Assembly (NCBI GenBank): GCA_948957135.1
Contig: CARDBT010000007.1
Span: 1-64,000 of the forward strand
DNA length: 64,000 nt
Direction: 5' to 3'
Origin: COE1 sp910588595
Lineage (GTDB): Bacteria > Bacillota > Clostridia > Lachnospirales > Lachnospiraceae
The translations under genes were made by a program, and so were the position numbers. The notes beneath the pieces were generated by a model. It was not told where the DNA came from. It worked only from the letters and a program-made list of their open reading frames with translations, and ran no database searches. Shown here piece by piece: positions 16,984 through 25,114 of the stretch (the stretch's first letter is position 1; each line of letters starts with the position of its first letter).

Positions 16984-18231
16984 TTAATCATTTATATGTG
17001 AAAGTTTTTCCACATCAATAAAGAATGTTCCGAGCACCATAAAATATGTAGCATATGTCTTTGTTCTTATATTTTGTATGTCAGTCCATTCATACAAATT
17101 ATCCTTATGCATATATCCATTTCTTGTTTTCTCAACATACTTTTCCAAATATTCAATTACTCTATCAGTCATTTTTGTTCTTCGCAAAACTGATTTTTTA
17201 TTTCCTTTTATTGCTTTCAAAATGTTTTTTGCCATTGTAAGAACCAGCTTCTGATTATCATAATTCAGCGGTAATCTATCTTGTCCGGTCTTCTCTTTTC
17301 CCTCTTTATTGGTAAAAAACATAAACTCATTATTCTCATCTTCACTTAGTACAAGCAAGATAGAACACAATAACTGCTCTAATGATTTCAAATATCCGGC
17401 AACGATGGCTGTTTGTTCAATTCCCCCATCTGTCTTTATCTGTAAATCATAATACCATTCAGAACTAATTAGACTTCTTGAAAAATCAGCATTACTGGTT
17501 AAAACTTCATAATTTTTCTCAAACCATTTTTTCATATCCGAAATTTCTTCTTCCTCAAAAACAGTCTGAAGCTCATTTTCATAAAAGTAACTCAATAATT
17601 CTTTTCGTATCTTTTCTCTATGCTTTTCCATAGCCTTTTTTGTAGGAATCGCCGATACAGTAATTCCTAACTTTTGCTCTGCATCATAATTATATCGCCC
17701 AACATATTCTTTGAAATCCTCATAATCATCTCTACCAAGCATTTCAAAAAATTGTTTTATTGTTATCTGCTCTATACAATCTTTGTATTTATAATTTCGA
17801 TACTTATGACTATTAGGTTTGTAAAATTGTGCCTGTCCGTCCATTGAGTCCTGTAAAACAACAACCATCAATTTTTCTATGGTATGCATCGTTTCATCAG
17901 ATACATTCGGTATATAATTTGACGTAAAAGAAATCAAAACTCCTCTTGATCCATTCTCCATTTCTAAAATAAAATCCACATCTTCTCTTTCTGGAGTTTC
18001 TTTTATCGTCAGCCCCATCTGTTTACACATATCAATGCATAGCTGACGGCAACCATTAAGCACCTGATAATTACTAAAATGTGCAACTGTTTTCATTAAA
18101 GGAAACTGTTTATTAGACACACAAAACAATGGTTCCATTACAGAAACTTCATAGGCCGTCGAAAAATCATCTACTGTTTTTTCTAATAATCTTGTCATGT
18201 CTGCTATCGCAGATTCATATAACATCTTCAT
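16984..18231 (-). CDS. Uncharacterised 415-aa phage cargo protein
   Basis: 415 aa from the ATG at 18231, with AGGAGG 6 bases upstream. No domain is recognised. Visible features are MKMLYESAIADMTRLLEKTV, a cysteine-bearing NGCRQLCIDMC, a long charged middle (KKAMEKHREKIRKEL) and FLEKYVEKTRNGYMHKDN towards the end, a layout that recalls large cytoplasmic defence or nuclease-like proteins, but no active site can be named. It is more AT-rich than its neighbours, is bracketed by terminators on both sides, and follows a promoter plus small ORF. These traits fit a late-acquired cargo gene (moron) inside the replication module. Confidence 0.75.
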   Translation of the reverse strand: MKMLYESAIADMTRLLEKTVDDFSTAYEVSVMEPLFCVSNKQFPLMKTVAHFSNYQVLNGCRQLCIDMCKQMGLTIKETPEREDVDFILEMENGSRGVLISFTSNYIPNVSDETMHTIEKLMVVVLQDSMDGQAQFYKPNSHKYRNYKYKDCIEQITIKQFFEMLGRDDYEDFKEYVGRYNYDAEQKLGITVSAIPTKKAMEKHREKIRKELLSYFYENELQTVFEEEEISDMKKWFEKNYEVLTSNADFSRSLISSEWYYDLQIKTDGGIEQTAIVAGYLKSLEQLLCSILLVLSEDENNEFMFFTNKEGKEKTGQDRLPLNYDNQKLVLTMAKNILKAIKGNKKSVLRRTKMTDRVIEYLEKYVEKTRNGYMHKDNLYEWTDIQNIRTKTYATYFMVLGTFFIDVEKLSHIND

Positions 18232-18250
18232 ACGACACCTCCTACATATG

Positions 18251-18280
18251 AAAAAAGGCATACAGTATAAACCGCATGCC
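18251..18280 (-). terminator. Terminator between 39-aa ORF and 415-aa gene
   Basis: Minus strand GGCAT ... ATGCC stem with GCGGTTTATACTGT between, followed by six Ts. It should attenuate transcription from the promoter at 18491-18519 before the 415-aa gene. Confidence 0.6.
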
Positions 18281-18297
18281 CTGGCAGTTCGCAGAAA

Positions 18298-18417
18298 TTA
18301 TTCTGCCTTGTTAGGCTCTAACAGGTCTGCCACTTTGCGAGTAGCAGGAACTACTATAGCGACGATAGTAGCTGCTCTTTCAAGCCAGTCAAGAACGACA
18401 TTGAGTTTTTCTCTCAT
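18298..18417 (-). CDS. 39-aa hydrophobic small protein
   Basis: ATG at 18417 preceded by AAAGGAGG with 6-base spacing. The translation MREKLNVVLDWLERAATIVA continues with IVVPATRKVADLLEPNKAE and stops at 18298. Residues 16-24 are hydrophobic and flanked by charged residues, so a membrane-active or amphipathic helix is plausible. A promoter about 75 bases upstream and a terminator directly after give it its own short transcript. Whether it is a toxin-like peptide, a regulator of the next gene or a leader peptide is not known. Confidence 0.6.
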   Translation of the reverse strand: MREKLNVVLDWLERAATIVAIVVPATRKVADLLEPNKAE

Positions 18418-18490
18418 AGTGCTACCTCCTTTCCTGAGCAGTGCCCAAAGAATAAATTCAGTAGTACCACGTCGCTAACATGCCACCCAT

Positions 18491-18519
18491 ATTATATTAC
18501 AAAATCCCGAAATTTTCAA
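18491..18519 (-). promoter_or_regulatory. Sigma-A promoter of the 39-aa/415-aa cassette
   Basis: Minus strand TTGAAA (18514-18519), 17-base spacer, TATAAT (18491-18496). The position is just before the leader of the 39-aa ORF, within the prophage replication operon. Confidence 0.8.
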
Positions 18520-18541
18520 TTCCACCCCTGGTCCTATTACA

Positions 18542-20506
18542 TCAATCTTTTTTATAAAATAGAGTTTCATACCCATCAGCCCTGAGTTCCAGTCCCTTAG
18601 CCCACGGTGGTACTTCTCCCATCAGTTTGCAGACAGTATCTAATGATTCATCCATCCCACATTCCACGATTACTTCATCATGCACATGCGCACAAATCTC
18701 ATAATCCTTCAGCTTTCTCATGGAATAACAGAGTAAATCCCTACTGATTGCCTGAACAATATTTTCCACGAACTTCGGACCATAACTTTCAATGCGTTCC
18801 CATTTCTTTGTAGCACCGACACCTTCATATGTCACAGCCTCACCGCCAAACTGCTTCTCTCCCATCTTTGGCTTCACATAACAGAGTCTGCGTCCGGAAG
18901 GCAGTTTGATAAACAGCATTCCACTCTGATAACAAAACTGAATCCTGTGAGTTTCCGACAAAGTTCGACCTTTTACAGCAAATTTCACAGCCCTGTCCAC
19001 ATCCCACCAAAACTGAACAATGTTCGGGTTGGACTGTCTCCACATGTCCACAAGCGGCTGCAGTTCCTCTTCCTTTAATCCCATATCCAATGCACCCATT
19101 GATTTCAAAGCACCAACAGAACCGCCATATCCTAATGCCAGTTCCGCAATCTTACCCTTTTGTCTCAAATGGCTATTCACACCATGCTTTTCAACCGGAA
19201 CTCCGAACATGGCAGATGCAGACGCACAATAAATATCTCCATTATTACGGAATACTTCTGTTCTCCACTCTTCCCCAGACAGCCAAGAAAGAACCCTTGC
19301 TTCTACAGCAGAAAAGTCCGCCACCACAAACTTACAATTCTCTTTTGGAATAAATGCTGTTCGTATGAGTTCTGACAATACATTTGGAACAGAATCATAG
19401 AGCATGGACAGAGCTTCATAATCCCCACATCTCACAAGTGCTCTTGCCTCTTCCAAATCCGGCATGTGGTTCTGTGGAAGATTCTGTAACTGAATCAGTC
19501 TGCCCGCCCATCTTCCGGAACGATTAGCACCATAGAACTGGAACATCCCATGCACTCTTCCATCATCACAGACCACATTTTCCATAGCCTGATACTTTTT
19601 TACAGATGATTTTGCAATCTGCTGTCGCAATGACAGCACCTCATACAGTTCTTCATCCGCATCTTTCATCATTGCAGCCACAGCCTTTTTATCCAAAGAA
19701 TCTGTTTCCACACCACGTTCTAACAGCCACTCCCTCATCTGAAGCACACTGTTTGGATTCTCCAATTTTGTGATCTCCCTCATGGCAGAAAGTAGTTCTT
19801 CTTTTGATATGGTATCAATCTGAATCGCATTCTCCACCACTTGCCAGTCCAGAGCAATCCCTCTGTCATTGATACACTGATCTATGTGGTACTCTTCCCA
19901 TACAAAATCAGGAACCGGAAACTTCTTCAATTTCTGCTGAATGGACATTTCTACTTCTACATCTCGTTTATTATAAGCCTTGAACAATTCCCACTTTTCC
20001 GGACTATGAACAGGAAGATTTCTGGTGCGTCCACCATTGGTTTTCGTCGGCTTGCATGGAACACAGAAATAACGAATCAGGTCTTTTCCCTCTTTCAGTT
20101 TCTGTTCTTCCAATCCGAGCACGCTTCCGGCTCCCTCCAACGATAATGGCAATCCCATATAAGCAGACCAAATCATGCTGCATTTCCAACTGTCCGGACA
20201 CAGATATTTGCTCTTCATCATTTCCGGGAACTCACGCCTTAAATATTCTGACAGACAGATTCTTTCAAATGCAGCGTTAAATGCCCATTTTGTCACGGAA
20301 TCATCCATAAGCGCATGTATGATATTCTCCGGCAACACATCCCCGGACGCCATATCATACACCGTAACCGGACTGCCATTTATGGACACAGCAAACAGCA
20401 GTATTTCAAATGCCGGCGATTCCACATATCGGTATGCACCACTCTTTTTAATATCCACATCACTATAGGTTTCAAGGTCAATCGACATCTCTTTTATCAT
20501 TTCCAT
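18542..20506 (-). CDS. Phage DNA polymerase, family A
   Basis: 654 aa from the ATG at 20506, preceded by GGAGG. The N-terminal 3'-5' exonuclease is marked by MSIDLETYSDVD and a conserved KWAFNAAFERICL. The polymerase domain has motif A KFVVADFSAVEARVLSWL, motif B LRQKGKIAELALGYGGSVG and motif C AHVHDEVIVE. It replicates the phage genome with the primase-helicase, DUF2815 and DUF2800 proteins. Length and motifs are complete. Confidence 0.94.
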   Translation of the reverse strand: MEMIKEMSIDLETYSDVDIKKSGAYRYVESPAFEILLFAVSINGSPVTVYDMASGDVLPENIIHALMDDSVTKWAFNAAFERICLSEYLRREFPEMMKSKYLCPDSWKCSMIWSAYMGLPLSLEGAGSVLGLEEQKLKEGKDLIRYFCVPCKPTKTNGGRTRNLPVHSPEKWELFKAYNKRDVEVEMSIQQKLKKFPVPDFVWEEYHIDQCINDRGIALDWQVVENAIQIDTISKEELLSAMREITKLENPNSVLQMREWLLERGVETDSLDKKAVAAMMKDADEELYEVLSLRQQIAKSSVKKYQAMENVVCDDGRVHGMFQFYGANRSGRWAGRLIQLQNLPQNHMPDLEEARALVRCGDYEALSMLYDSVPNVLSELIRTAFIPKENCKFVVADFSAVEARVLSWLSGEEWRTEVFRNNGDIYCASASAMFGVPVEKHGVNSHLRQKGKIAELALGYGGSVGALKSMGALDMGLKEEELQPLVDMWRQSNPNIVQFWWDVDRAVKFAVKGRTLSETHRIQFCYQSGMLFIKLPSGRRLCYVKPKMGEKQFGGEAVTYEGVGATKKWERIESYGPKFVENIVQAISRDLLCYSMRKLKDYEICAHVHDEVIVECGMDESLDTVCKLMGEVPPWAKGLELRADGYETLFYKKD

Positions 20507-20561
20507 ATAACTTCCTCCACGGCAAAGAAGCGGCAGCATATCGCCACCGCCTCCGCAATCA

Positions 20562-20708
20562 TTATTCCTTATTCTTTTCCAATTTTGCCTTACGTTCTCT
20601 TTCACTTCTGATATCATCACGAATATCTTTGAAAATCATGAATCCCCATCCACCGATCATCAGAACCAACCACGCAACTGCAAGTACCACTAAAATAATA
20701 TTTGTCAT
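20562..20708 (-). CDS. 48-aa single-pass membrane protein
   Basis: ATG at 20708 with AGAGG 8 bases before it; stop at 20562. One strong membrane segment, IILVVLAVAWLVLMIGGWGF, is followed by a very basic and acidic tail (RDDIRSERERKAKLEKNKE). It sits between DUF2815 and the polymerase with its own ribosome site. It could be a small holin-like or accessory membrane protein; function not recognised. Confidence 0.65.
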   Translation of the reverse strand: MTNIILVVLAVAWLVLMIGGWGFMIFKDIRDDIRSERERKAKLEKNKE

Positions 20709-20768
20709 AATCTTTTACCTCTTTTCTTGTTACAGGCAGCGGATAACCACCGCCCGCTTATTTGTCAC

Positions 20769-21332
20769 TTAGTTTAAGAAATCATCTTCTTCCTCTGTTG
20801 CAAAATCATCTTCTGCACGGGACTTACCGCCTAAAGGTTCTCCATCCTTAATCTTCTGGAGATTGTTGAGACCACAGGCAATTCCACGGTTTCCGTTGCT
20901 ATTGAATGCATATAAGCTGATAGAAGCTCTGCCATACACACCGCTGTAAACTTCGGAACGGTCAAGGATTGGCTGACGATCTGCATCCACGATGCCAGGA
21001 GCAGCAGAACTGTTGGCATTGATAAAGTAACATCCTGCATAAGCCGAATCGTCCGGTCTTTCCGTATCACCATCACGGAGAGGTGTTTTGATAACAGAGA
21101 GTGCCGGTACGCTCTTACCATTACCCTTTAACTTACTCTGGCCCTCTTCATATGCCGCCTGAATCGCAGCCTTAATCTTTTCCACGGTCTTTGTATCAGA
21201 CTTCGGAATAATCAGAGATACAGAAAACTTCGGCGCACCGCCATTGATTGACTTTGCATCCCATACATTTGCATAACTCCATCTTGTTTCAGGTCCTGTA
21301 ATAACTTTTGTTGGATTGTTGAATTTTGACAT
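20769..21332 (-). CDS. DUF2815 family ssDNA-binding-like protein
   Basis: 187 aa, beginning KFNNPTKVITGPETRWSYAN and containing KFSVSLIIPKSDTKTVEKI and YSGVYGRASISLYAFN, with an acidic tail (EEEDDFLN), like the tails of single-strand binding proteins. DUF2815 proteins lie in phage replication modules beside DUF2800 and PolA and are thought to be SSB-like. The pattern here is the same, 12 bases after DUF2800. Confidence 0.9.
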   Translation of the reverse strand: MSKFNNPTKVITGPETRWSYANVWDAKSINGGAPKFSVSLIIPKSDTKTVEKIKAAIQAAYEEGQSKLKGNGKSVPALSVIKTPLRDGDTERPDDSAYAGCYFINANSSAAPGIVDADRQPILDRSEVYSGVYGRASISLYAFNSNGNRGIACGLNNLQKIKDGEPLGGKSRAEDDFATEEEDDFLN

Positions 21333-21344
21333 AATCTTTTCCTC

Positions 21345-22466
21345 CTAATTTTCCTTAAAATCATCTTGTGCTGTATTCATAGCCGGACGCTTATCCGACA
21401 ATGGAACCAATACCGGCTTGCCTGAAGGTTTATGGATAAACCCACCAAGCACTTCTTCAAATTTCTTCTTGCCCATCAGGGCTGTCATGGCTGTAATGCC
21501 AAGCACTTTCTTTTCGTATGGGTCGAATCCGGCGTCAACTGCTGCCTGTGCAACTGCCTCTTCATTCACATACTTTCGGTTGCTTCTGCCTTCCACAACC
21601 TTAAATCCGTTGTAATCCGTGCCGCTGAGTGCCTGTTGCAGTGCGTATTCCTTCACATCACTTACCCAGTTTGCCAGCTCATCCGCTTTTGTCAGGATGT
21701 ATGCAATCTCATCCGTATCCAAAGTGGCCGGCATCTCAAAATCATACTTAGCAAGTTCCAGATTATATTCAGCACGTTTTCTACAGACTGCTTTTGCCTT
21801 GCAGAACTGACAGTGATCTCCAGCTTTATATTCGCCTTCCCCTGCATAAGCCAGTTTTGCAGTCGATACCAACACCGTCTCTGCCCATTCCAAAAGTTGC
21901 TCTTTTGTCATAACACAGGTACTGATGTTTTCCCTTCGTGGCTGATAGATTGTCATGGACACCATGCCTATGTCATAAATTCCATCGAACAGTTCCAATG
22001 CTCCCAGTGCATAACACATCATCTGCGGATTTTCTTCTGCACTGACCAGAACACCGACACCGTGTTTATAATCAATCACGGATAATGTACCATCAGAAAT
22101 GATTACACAGTCACCTGTTCCAAATCCCTCTTCCACGTATCTGGAGAAATCCAGTCTCTGCTCAATCAACACCACCGGATCTGAACAGGTCTGTTTTGCT
22201 TTTTCCACCTGTTCCATCACATAAGCGGCATATCCTTGCGCACACTCTTCCATCTCCTGATCATAAAAAGTCAGGTTCTCCGTAGGATTTTCTGCCGGCA
22301 TCCCCAATGCCTTTCGCAGATGATACTCACACAAACTGTGTGCATCCGTCCCCTGTCTGGCAAATTCACTGGATGTATCCTGATACGTTGCACTGAGTTT
22401 TGCAGACGGTGGACAATTCAGCCATCGGTGTGCTGAGGATGCTGATAACAATGCATGTTTAGCCAT
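21345..22466 (-). CDS. DUF2800 family RecB-like nuclease
   Basis: 373 aa from the ATG at 22466, which has GGAGG upstream and overlaps the stop of the preceding gene. It begins AKHALLSASSAHRWLNCPPS. A PD-(D/E)xK core is seen in LIEQRLDFSRYVEEGFGTGDCVIISDGTLSVIDYKHG (D and DYK region), and C-terminal cysteines YKAGDHCQFCKAKAVCR suggest an iron-sulfur cluster as in AddB/Cas4-type nucleases. Probably a recombination nuclease of the phage. Confidence 0.9.
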   Translation of the reverse strand: MAKHALLSASSAHRWLNCPPSAKLSATYQDTSSEFARQGTDAHSLCEYHLRKALGMPAENPTENLTFYDQEMEECAQGYAAYVMEQVEKAKQTCSDPVVLIEQRLDFSRYVEEGFGTGDCVIISDGTLSVIDYKHGVGVLVSAEENPQMMCYALGALELFDGIYDIGMVSMTIYQPRRENISTCVMTKEQLLEWAETVLVSTAKLAYAGEGEYKAGDHCQFCKAKAVCRKRAEYNLELAKYDFEMPATLDTDEIAYILTKADELANWVSDVKEYALQQALSGTDYNGFKVVEGRSNRKYVNEEAVAQAAVDAGFDPYEKKVLGITAMTALMGKKKFEEVLGGFIHKPSGKPVLVPLSDKRPAMNTAQDDFKEN

Positions 22467-22767
22467 TTCCCAGCACCTCCACTTCCGCAAGCAGTGCTTC
22501 ATACTCAGTCGGATTGATTTCTGACAGCTTATCTGCACCGTGTTTGATAAGAAGTTCTTTTACTTCTTTCGTAAAACCGGCACGGGATTTTTCTGCCAGA
22601 ACTGCCCTTACCTCTGTAAGTGACAACTGCTTTTTCATTGTTTCTTCTGGTTTACTCTGTCCGGACGCTGAGAACATCTCTGTCATTTCCTCTGCCATGC
22701 GAATCAGCTTTTCTCCGCATCCGCGCAATTCTTTGACCATCATTTCCAGTTCACTCATTTTTCCCAT
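22459..22767 (-). CDS. Conserved phage protein (often labelled rrp5-like)
   Basis: 102 aa. The C-terminal half, SLTEVRAVLAEKSRAGFTKEVKELLIKHGADKLSEI, is conserved in Firmicutes phages upstream of DUF2800 genes. Many database entries call it rRNA biogenesis protein rrp5, a name with no functional basis. The N-terminal half is a coiled helix. Probably a small accessory factor of recombination or replication. Confidence 0.75.
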   Translation of the reverse strand: MGKMSELEMMVKELRGCGEKLIRMAEEMTEMFSASGQSKPEETMKKQLSLTEVRAVLAEKSRAGFTKEVKELLIKHGADKLSEINPTEYEALLAEVEVLGNG

Positions 22768-22970
22768 TAGGCGCTTCCTCCTTCTTTGACTTCTCGGACA
22801 TCCACTGACTCAACCGTCTGCCCCGGTGCCAGAAGATAAACCTGCGTAAAATCCCCGAACAGGAATCTCACTAATCTTTCCGGTATGCTTCTTTTGGCAC
22901 CGCGAAGAACAGTCGTGTGTCTGCCTTTGGCATCTGTGACGTTAATCGTAATCTTGTGCTTTAATGCCAT
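22767..22970 (-). CDS. Small conserved phage protein
   Basis: 67 aa, MALKHKITINVTDAKGRHTT, then a compact beta pattern and VESVDVREVKEGGSA. It overlaps the next gene by one base. No function recognised; its place at the head of the recombination module suggests an early phage product. Confidence 0.65.
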   Translation of the reverse strand: MALKHKITINVTDAKGRHTTVLRGAKRSIPERLVRFLFGDFTQVYLLAPGQTVESVDVREVKEGGSA

Positions 22971-23058
22971 TTTGACTACCTCGCTTTCTGTAAGTCCTTA
23001 TCCCTTACATGTCACAGGCAAAGGAAACACCCCTCTTTTTAACCTCATGAAAAAAATT

Positions 23059-23616
23059 TTAAAAATTATTTTTGATGTACAGAATCGCCTTGTCATAGTG
23101 CTTTTTCACATTTGGAATACTTGTCCCCATCAGCTTTGCGATTTCCGTAAAGGAATAGCCCTCCAGAACATGAAGCTTGTACACCAACTGCTGTTTCTCT
23201 GTCATGGTCTCCACAAGGTCACGGAGATGCTGGACATCTGCCGGAACATCTTCATCCATCACATAACAGGCACTTTTTAATACGAAACTCTTATCCGTAT
23301 CGCCTTCATCGTCCGTAACAATATGGTCCAGAGAAAGATTCCACCCCACACCGTAGGTCTCCCCCTCATGTTCCTGTTCCCACTGTCTCTTAGCAGCTTT
23401 TTCTGCTTCGGTAAGTGGTGGATGTCCATTTTTACAATTCAAATACACCTCATGGTCATCCAGAGAATGAAGCGTTTTAATCCATGCCTCCGTCACACCA
23501 TCAGTTCCTGGTTTCAGTTCGATACACTCTTTGGTGTATTCCCCGTTGTCTTTTTCCAGATATGCCTCGTATCTGTAAGTTTCTCTTCTGTCCTGTCTTG
23601 TCTTTCTGATTTTCAT
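23059..23616 (-). CDS. Sigma-70-like phage regulator
   Basis: 185 aa from the ATG at 23616, preceded by GAGAGG. The C-terminal part DLVETMTEKQQLVYKLHVLEGYSFTEIAKLMGTSIPNVKKHYDKAI is a sigma region-4-type helix-turn-helix. The first half is rich in charged residues and shows no region 2, so it is more likely an ArpU/sigma-like activator than a full sigma factor. It opens the recombination and replication operon and probably controls it. Confidence 0.75.
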   Translation of the reverse strand: MKIRKTRQDRRETYRYEAYLEKDNGEYTKECIELKPGTDGVTEAWIKTLHSLDDHEVYLNCKNGHPPLTEAEKAAKRQWEQEHEGETYGVGWNLSLDHIVTDDEGDTDKSFVLKSACYVMDEDVPADVQHLRDLVETMTEKQQLVYKLHVLEGYSFTEIAKLMGTSIPNVKKHYDKAILYIKNNF

Positions 23617-23962
23617 TGATTGCCTCTCTTTCTGGCCGAGAGACAGTAAGACAGGACTTGTCCGAAACCTTTGACCGAAGTACCCCATAAAAAATGCACA
23701 GCTAAACAAGGGTACCTACATCCGCACTTTGCCGTTGCTTTTATTGCAACTTTCAAAAATGCGATATGTCGTATCCTGCCTCACTGCGCATCATGTGGCC
23801 GATATGAATTTTTTTATTTCGTTCACGTGAACTTCTGAACATCGTATGGATGCTCAATCGGAAAATACAAAACCCTGTATCATCCGATTCAATACCCATC
23901 TGTTATTTACTTCTCTATTTCTAAAAAGAAAATCCCGCTTCATTTTGTAAACCAGACAACAG
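23617..23962. other. Intergenic stretch with one weak small ORF
   Basis: About 350 bases between the sigma-like gene and the terminator of the Com-like gene. A minus-strand ORF of 48 codons (23753-23899, MGIESDDTGFCIFRL...) lacks a Shine-Dalgarno site and is not called as a gene. A 12-base palindrome GTTCACGTGAAC lies at 23821-23832. No promoter with good spacing was seen. Confidence 0.5.
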
Positions 23963-24015
23963 AAAAAGGCCTGACAAAATACAGATGCTCTTTAGCACCT
24001 ATACTTCGTCAGGCC
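23963..24015 (-). terminator. Terminator after the Com-like gene
   Basis: Minus strand GGCCTGAC ... GTCAGGCC with extended imperfect pairing (GAAGTATAGGTGC with GCATCTGTATTTT), then TTTTT. It lies 17 bases after the gene's stop. Confidence 0.85.
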
Positions 24016-24032
24016 CTGGTTGCTATGATTAC

Positions 24033-24200
24033 TCATGCACCGATTCGCTCAGTACGAATTTTCTTTTGATGAAAGCTGACCGCTATCACTGCTCTACAGA
24101 TAGGGCATTTTATTTTAATAATGCCTTCAACCTGTTCCGGATTTGCGTCAAACAATCGTTTATTTTTACAACATGGACAAGCCACATGCACTTCCTGCAT
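24033..24200 (-). CDS. Com-like zinc-ribbon regulator
   Basis: 55 aa from the ATG at 24200 with AGGAGG 8 bases upstream. Two CxxC pairs, ACPCCKNKRLFD and IKIKCPICRAVIAVSF, form a small zinc ribbon like Mu Com, a translational activator of mom, and like the cysteine-rich KTR family of mobile elements. It is the first gene downstream of the LexA-boxed promoter. The possible link to the Mom-family gene at the other end of the prophage is inference. Confidence 0.7.
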   Translation of the reverse strand: MQEVHVACPCCKNKRLFDANPEQVEGIIKIKCPICRAVIAVSFHQKKIRTERIGA

Positions 24201-24319
24201 AATTTCGCCTCCTAATAGAGGCCAGCTAAAAGGGATGTCAAACTGACCGTTGATAATAGTCTTTTATTATTCCTTTGCACTGTGTTCCGTGACTTGGCAC
24301 CTAAGTTAGCGATGAAATA

Positions 24320-24348
24320 ATTATATCGAACAAATGTTCTTTTGTCAA
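24320..24348 (-). promoter_or_regulatory. LexA-controlled sigma-A promoter of the prophage
   Basis: Minus strand TTGACA (24343-24348), exact 17-base spacer, TATAAT (24320-24325). Inside the spacer, at 24327-24339, is CGAACAAATGTTC, matching the Gram-positive LexA (DinR) box CGAACNNNNGTTC. Transcription would run leftward into the Com-like gene and then the prophage. LexA cleavage after DNA damage would release it. Confidence 0.85.
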
Positions 24349-24404
24349 TTCATTTCTATCGCTACTGGAAAATCCTAACGAAGCAAATAATTTAGTTTTA
24401 AAAC

Positions 24405-24461
24405 AAAAAAGCCAGGATACGTCAAAACACAGACTTACTCTGTGCTCTGACATACCCTGGC
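24405..24461 (-). terminator. Long-stem terminator after the 68-aa zinc protein gene
   Basis: Minus strand GCCAGGGTATGTCA ... TGACGTATCCTGGC with a GCACAGA/TCTGTGT inner stem, then TTTTTTG. Confidence 0.85.
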
Positions 24462-24519
24462 TCAGCGGTGATCTGCTAAGGACCCCTATCGGCTCAGTGA
24501 TATGACACTTTACGATACT

Positions 24520-24726
24520 TTATTTATGAAATCTATGAGCTGCCCCACGAAACGGCTTAACTATTTTAGCCGTCAGGTTGTCATAGTCAAACTCAACAAA
24601 TTTCCCGCAATTTGGACATGGATGTGATGCCCGTCCGTGGGCACTCATCTCTACACCTGCTTTATACTGTGGGCAACATGGATATGGTATCATATCTCTG
24701 AACTGTTCAACACAACTACCTGTCAT
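24520..24726 (-). CDS. 68-aa zinc-ribbon protein
   Basis: 68 aa with AAAGGAGG and 7-base spacing before the ATG. Cysteines C5, C17 and C18 are followed by HPCPNCGKFVEFDYD, a CxxC, and a basic end (RGAAHRFHK). It looks like a small nucleic-acid binding zinc protein. It follows directly after the terminator of the phosphorothioation locus, so it is transcribed by readthrough or from a promoter not recognised. Function unknown. Confidence 0.65.
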   Translation of the reverse strand: MTGSCVEQFRDMIPYPCCPQYKAGVEMSAHGRASHPCPNCGKFVEFDYDNLTAKIVKPFRGAAHRFHK

Positions 24727-24743
24727 AGTAATCCTCCTTTCCT

Positions 24744-24807
24744 AAAAAAGGCCGGAGTTGTCCCACTACGCCCATTTTCAGGGTTAGTTATGGAATCAAC
24801 TCCGGCT
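24744..24807 (-). terminator. Terminator at the end of the DndB-like transcription unit
   Basis: Minus strand GCCGGAGTTG ... CAACTCCGGC (10-base stem) then TTTTTT. The long loop (about 42 bases) is unusual. The ribosome site of the next gene begins right after the T run. Confidence 0.8.
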
Positions 24808-24837
24808 AGAGACGTCACTTAAGCATCTACGCTCGGC

Positions 24838-25092
24838 TCATGATAAATCTGTACTTTTATTAAGTCTAGCTGCTAACTTCGCATAAGCAAGCAACCTTTC
24901 CTCTCTGTTCATCGCCGCAGCTACCTGATCAATCACTTCAATTGCATCAACGTAAATAAGCGGTGGAACTTTCTTATCTCTCGTTTTTGTCTTGACTTCC
25001 GCTTGAAGAACCCCTTCTGTTCTTACTAATTTAAACGCTTTTTCTTGATTTTCGTTAATCACAAAAATTTCAAAATTTTTTTCATTTTCCAC
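24838..25092 (-). CDS. 84-aa protein of the phosphorothioation locus
   Basis: Chosen start is a GTG at 25092 because GGAGGAGG lies 8 bases upstream; longer forms would overlap the DndB-like gene. The sequence is FEIFVINENQEKAFKLVRTE, DKKVPPLIYVDAIEVIDQVA and RLLAYAKLAARLN, a mixed alpha-beta pattern that recalls no known family. It is cotranscribed with the DndB-like gene, 22 bases downstream, and ends the locus. Function unknown. Confidence 0.6.
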   Translation of the reverse strand: MENEKNFEIFVINENQEKAFKLVRTEGVLQAEVKTKTRDKKVPPLIYVDAIEVIDQVAAAMNREERLLAYAKLAARLNKSTDLS

Positions 25093-25114
25093 TTGACGTT
25101 CCTCCTCCCGTATG

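Noticed and set aside
22767..22970. Hairpin-like TGCCTGTnAC motifs before several phage genes (near 16930, 20735, 23015) as possible antitermination sites
   Set aside because: The sequences are similar only over about 8-10 bases and do not form a common structure, so no firm call is made.
23821..23832. GTTCACGTGAAC palindrome resembling a chromosomal parS core
   Set aside because: It shares CACGTG and two bases on each side with the parS consensus but differs outside; lying in a phage intergenic stretch, it is more likely a chance palindrome or an unrelated operator.
23753..23899. 48-codon minus-strand ORF
   Set aside because: No ribosome binding site and no recognisable sequence.
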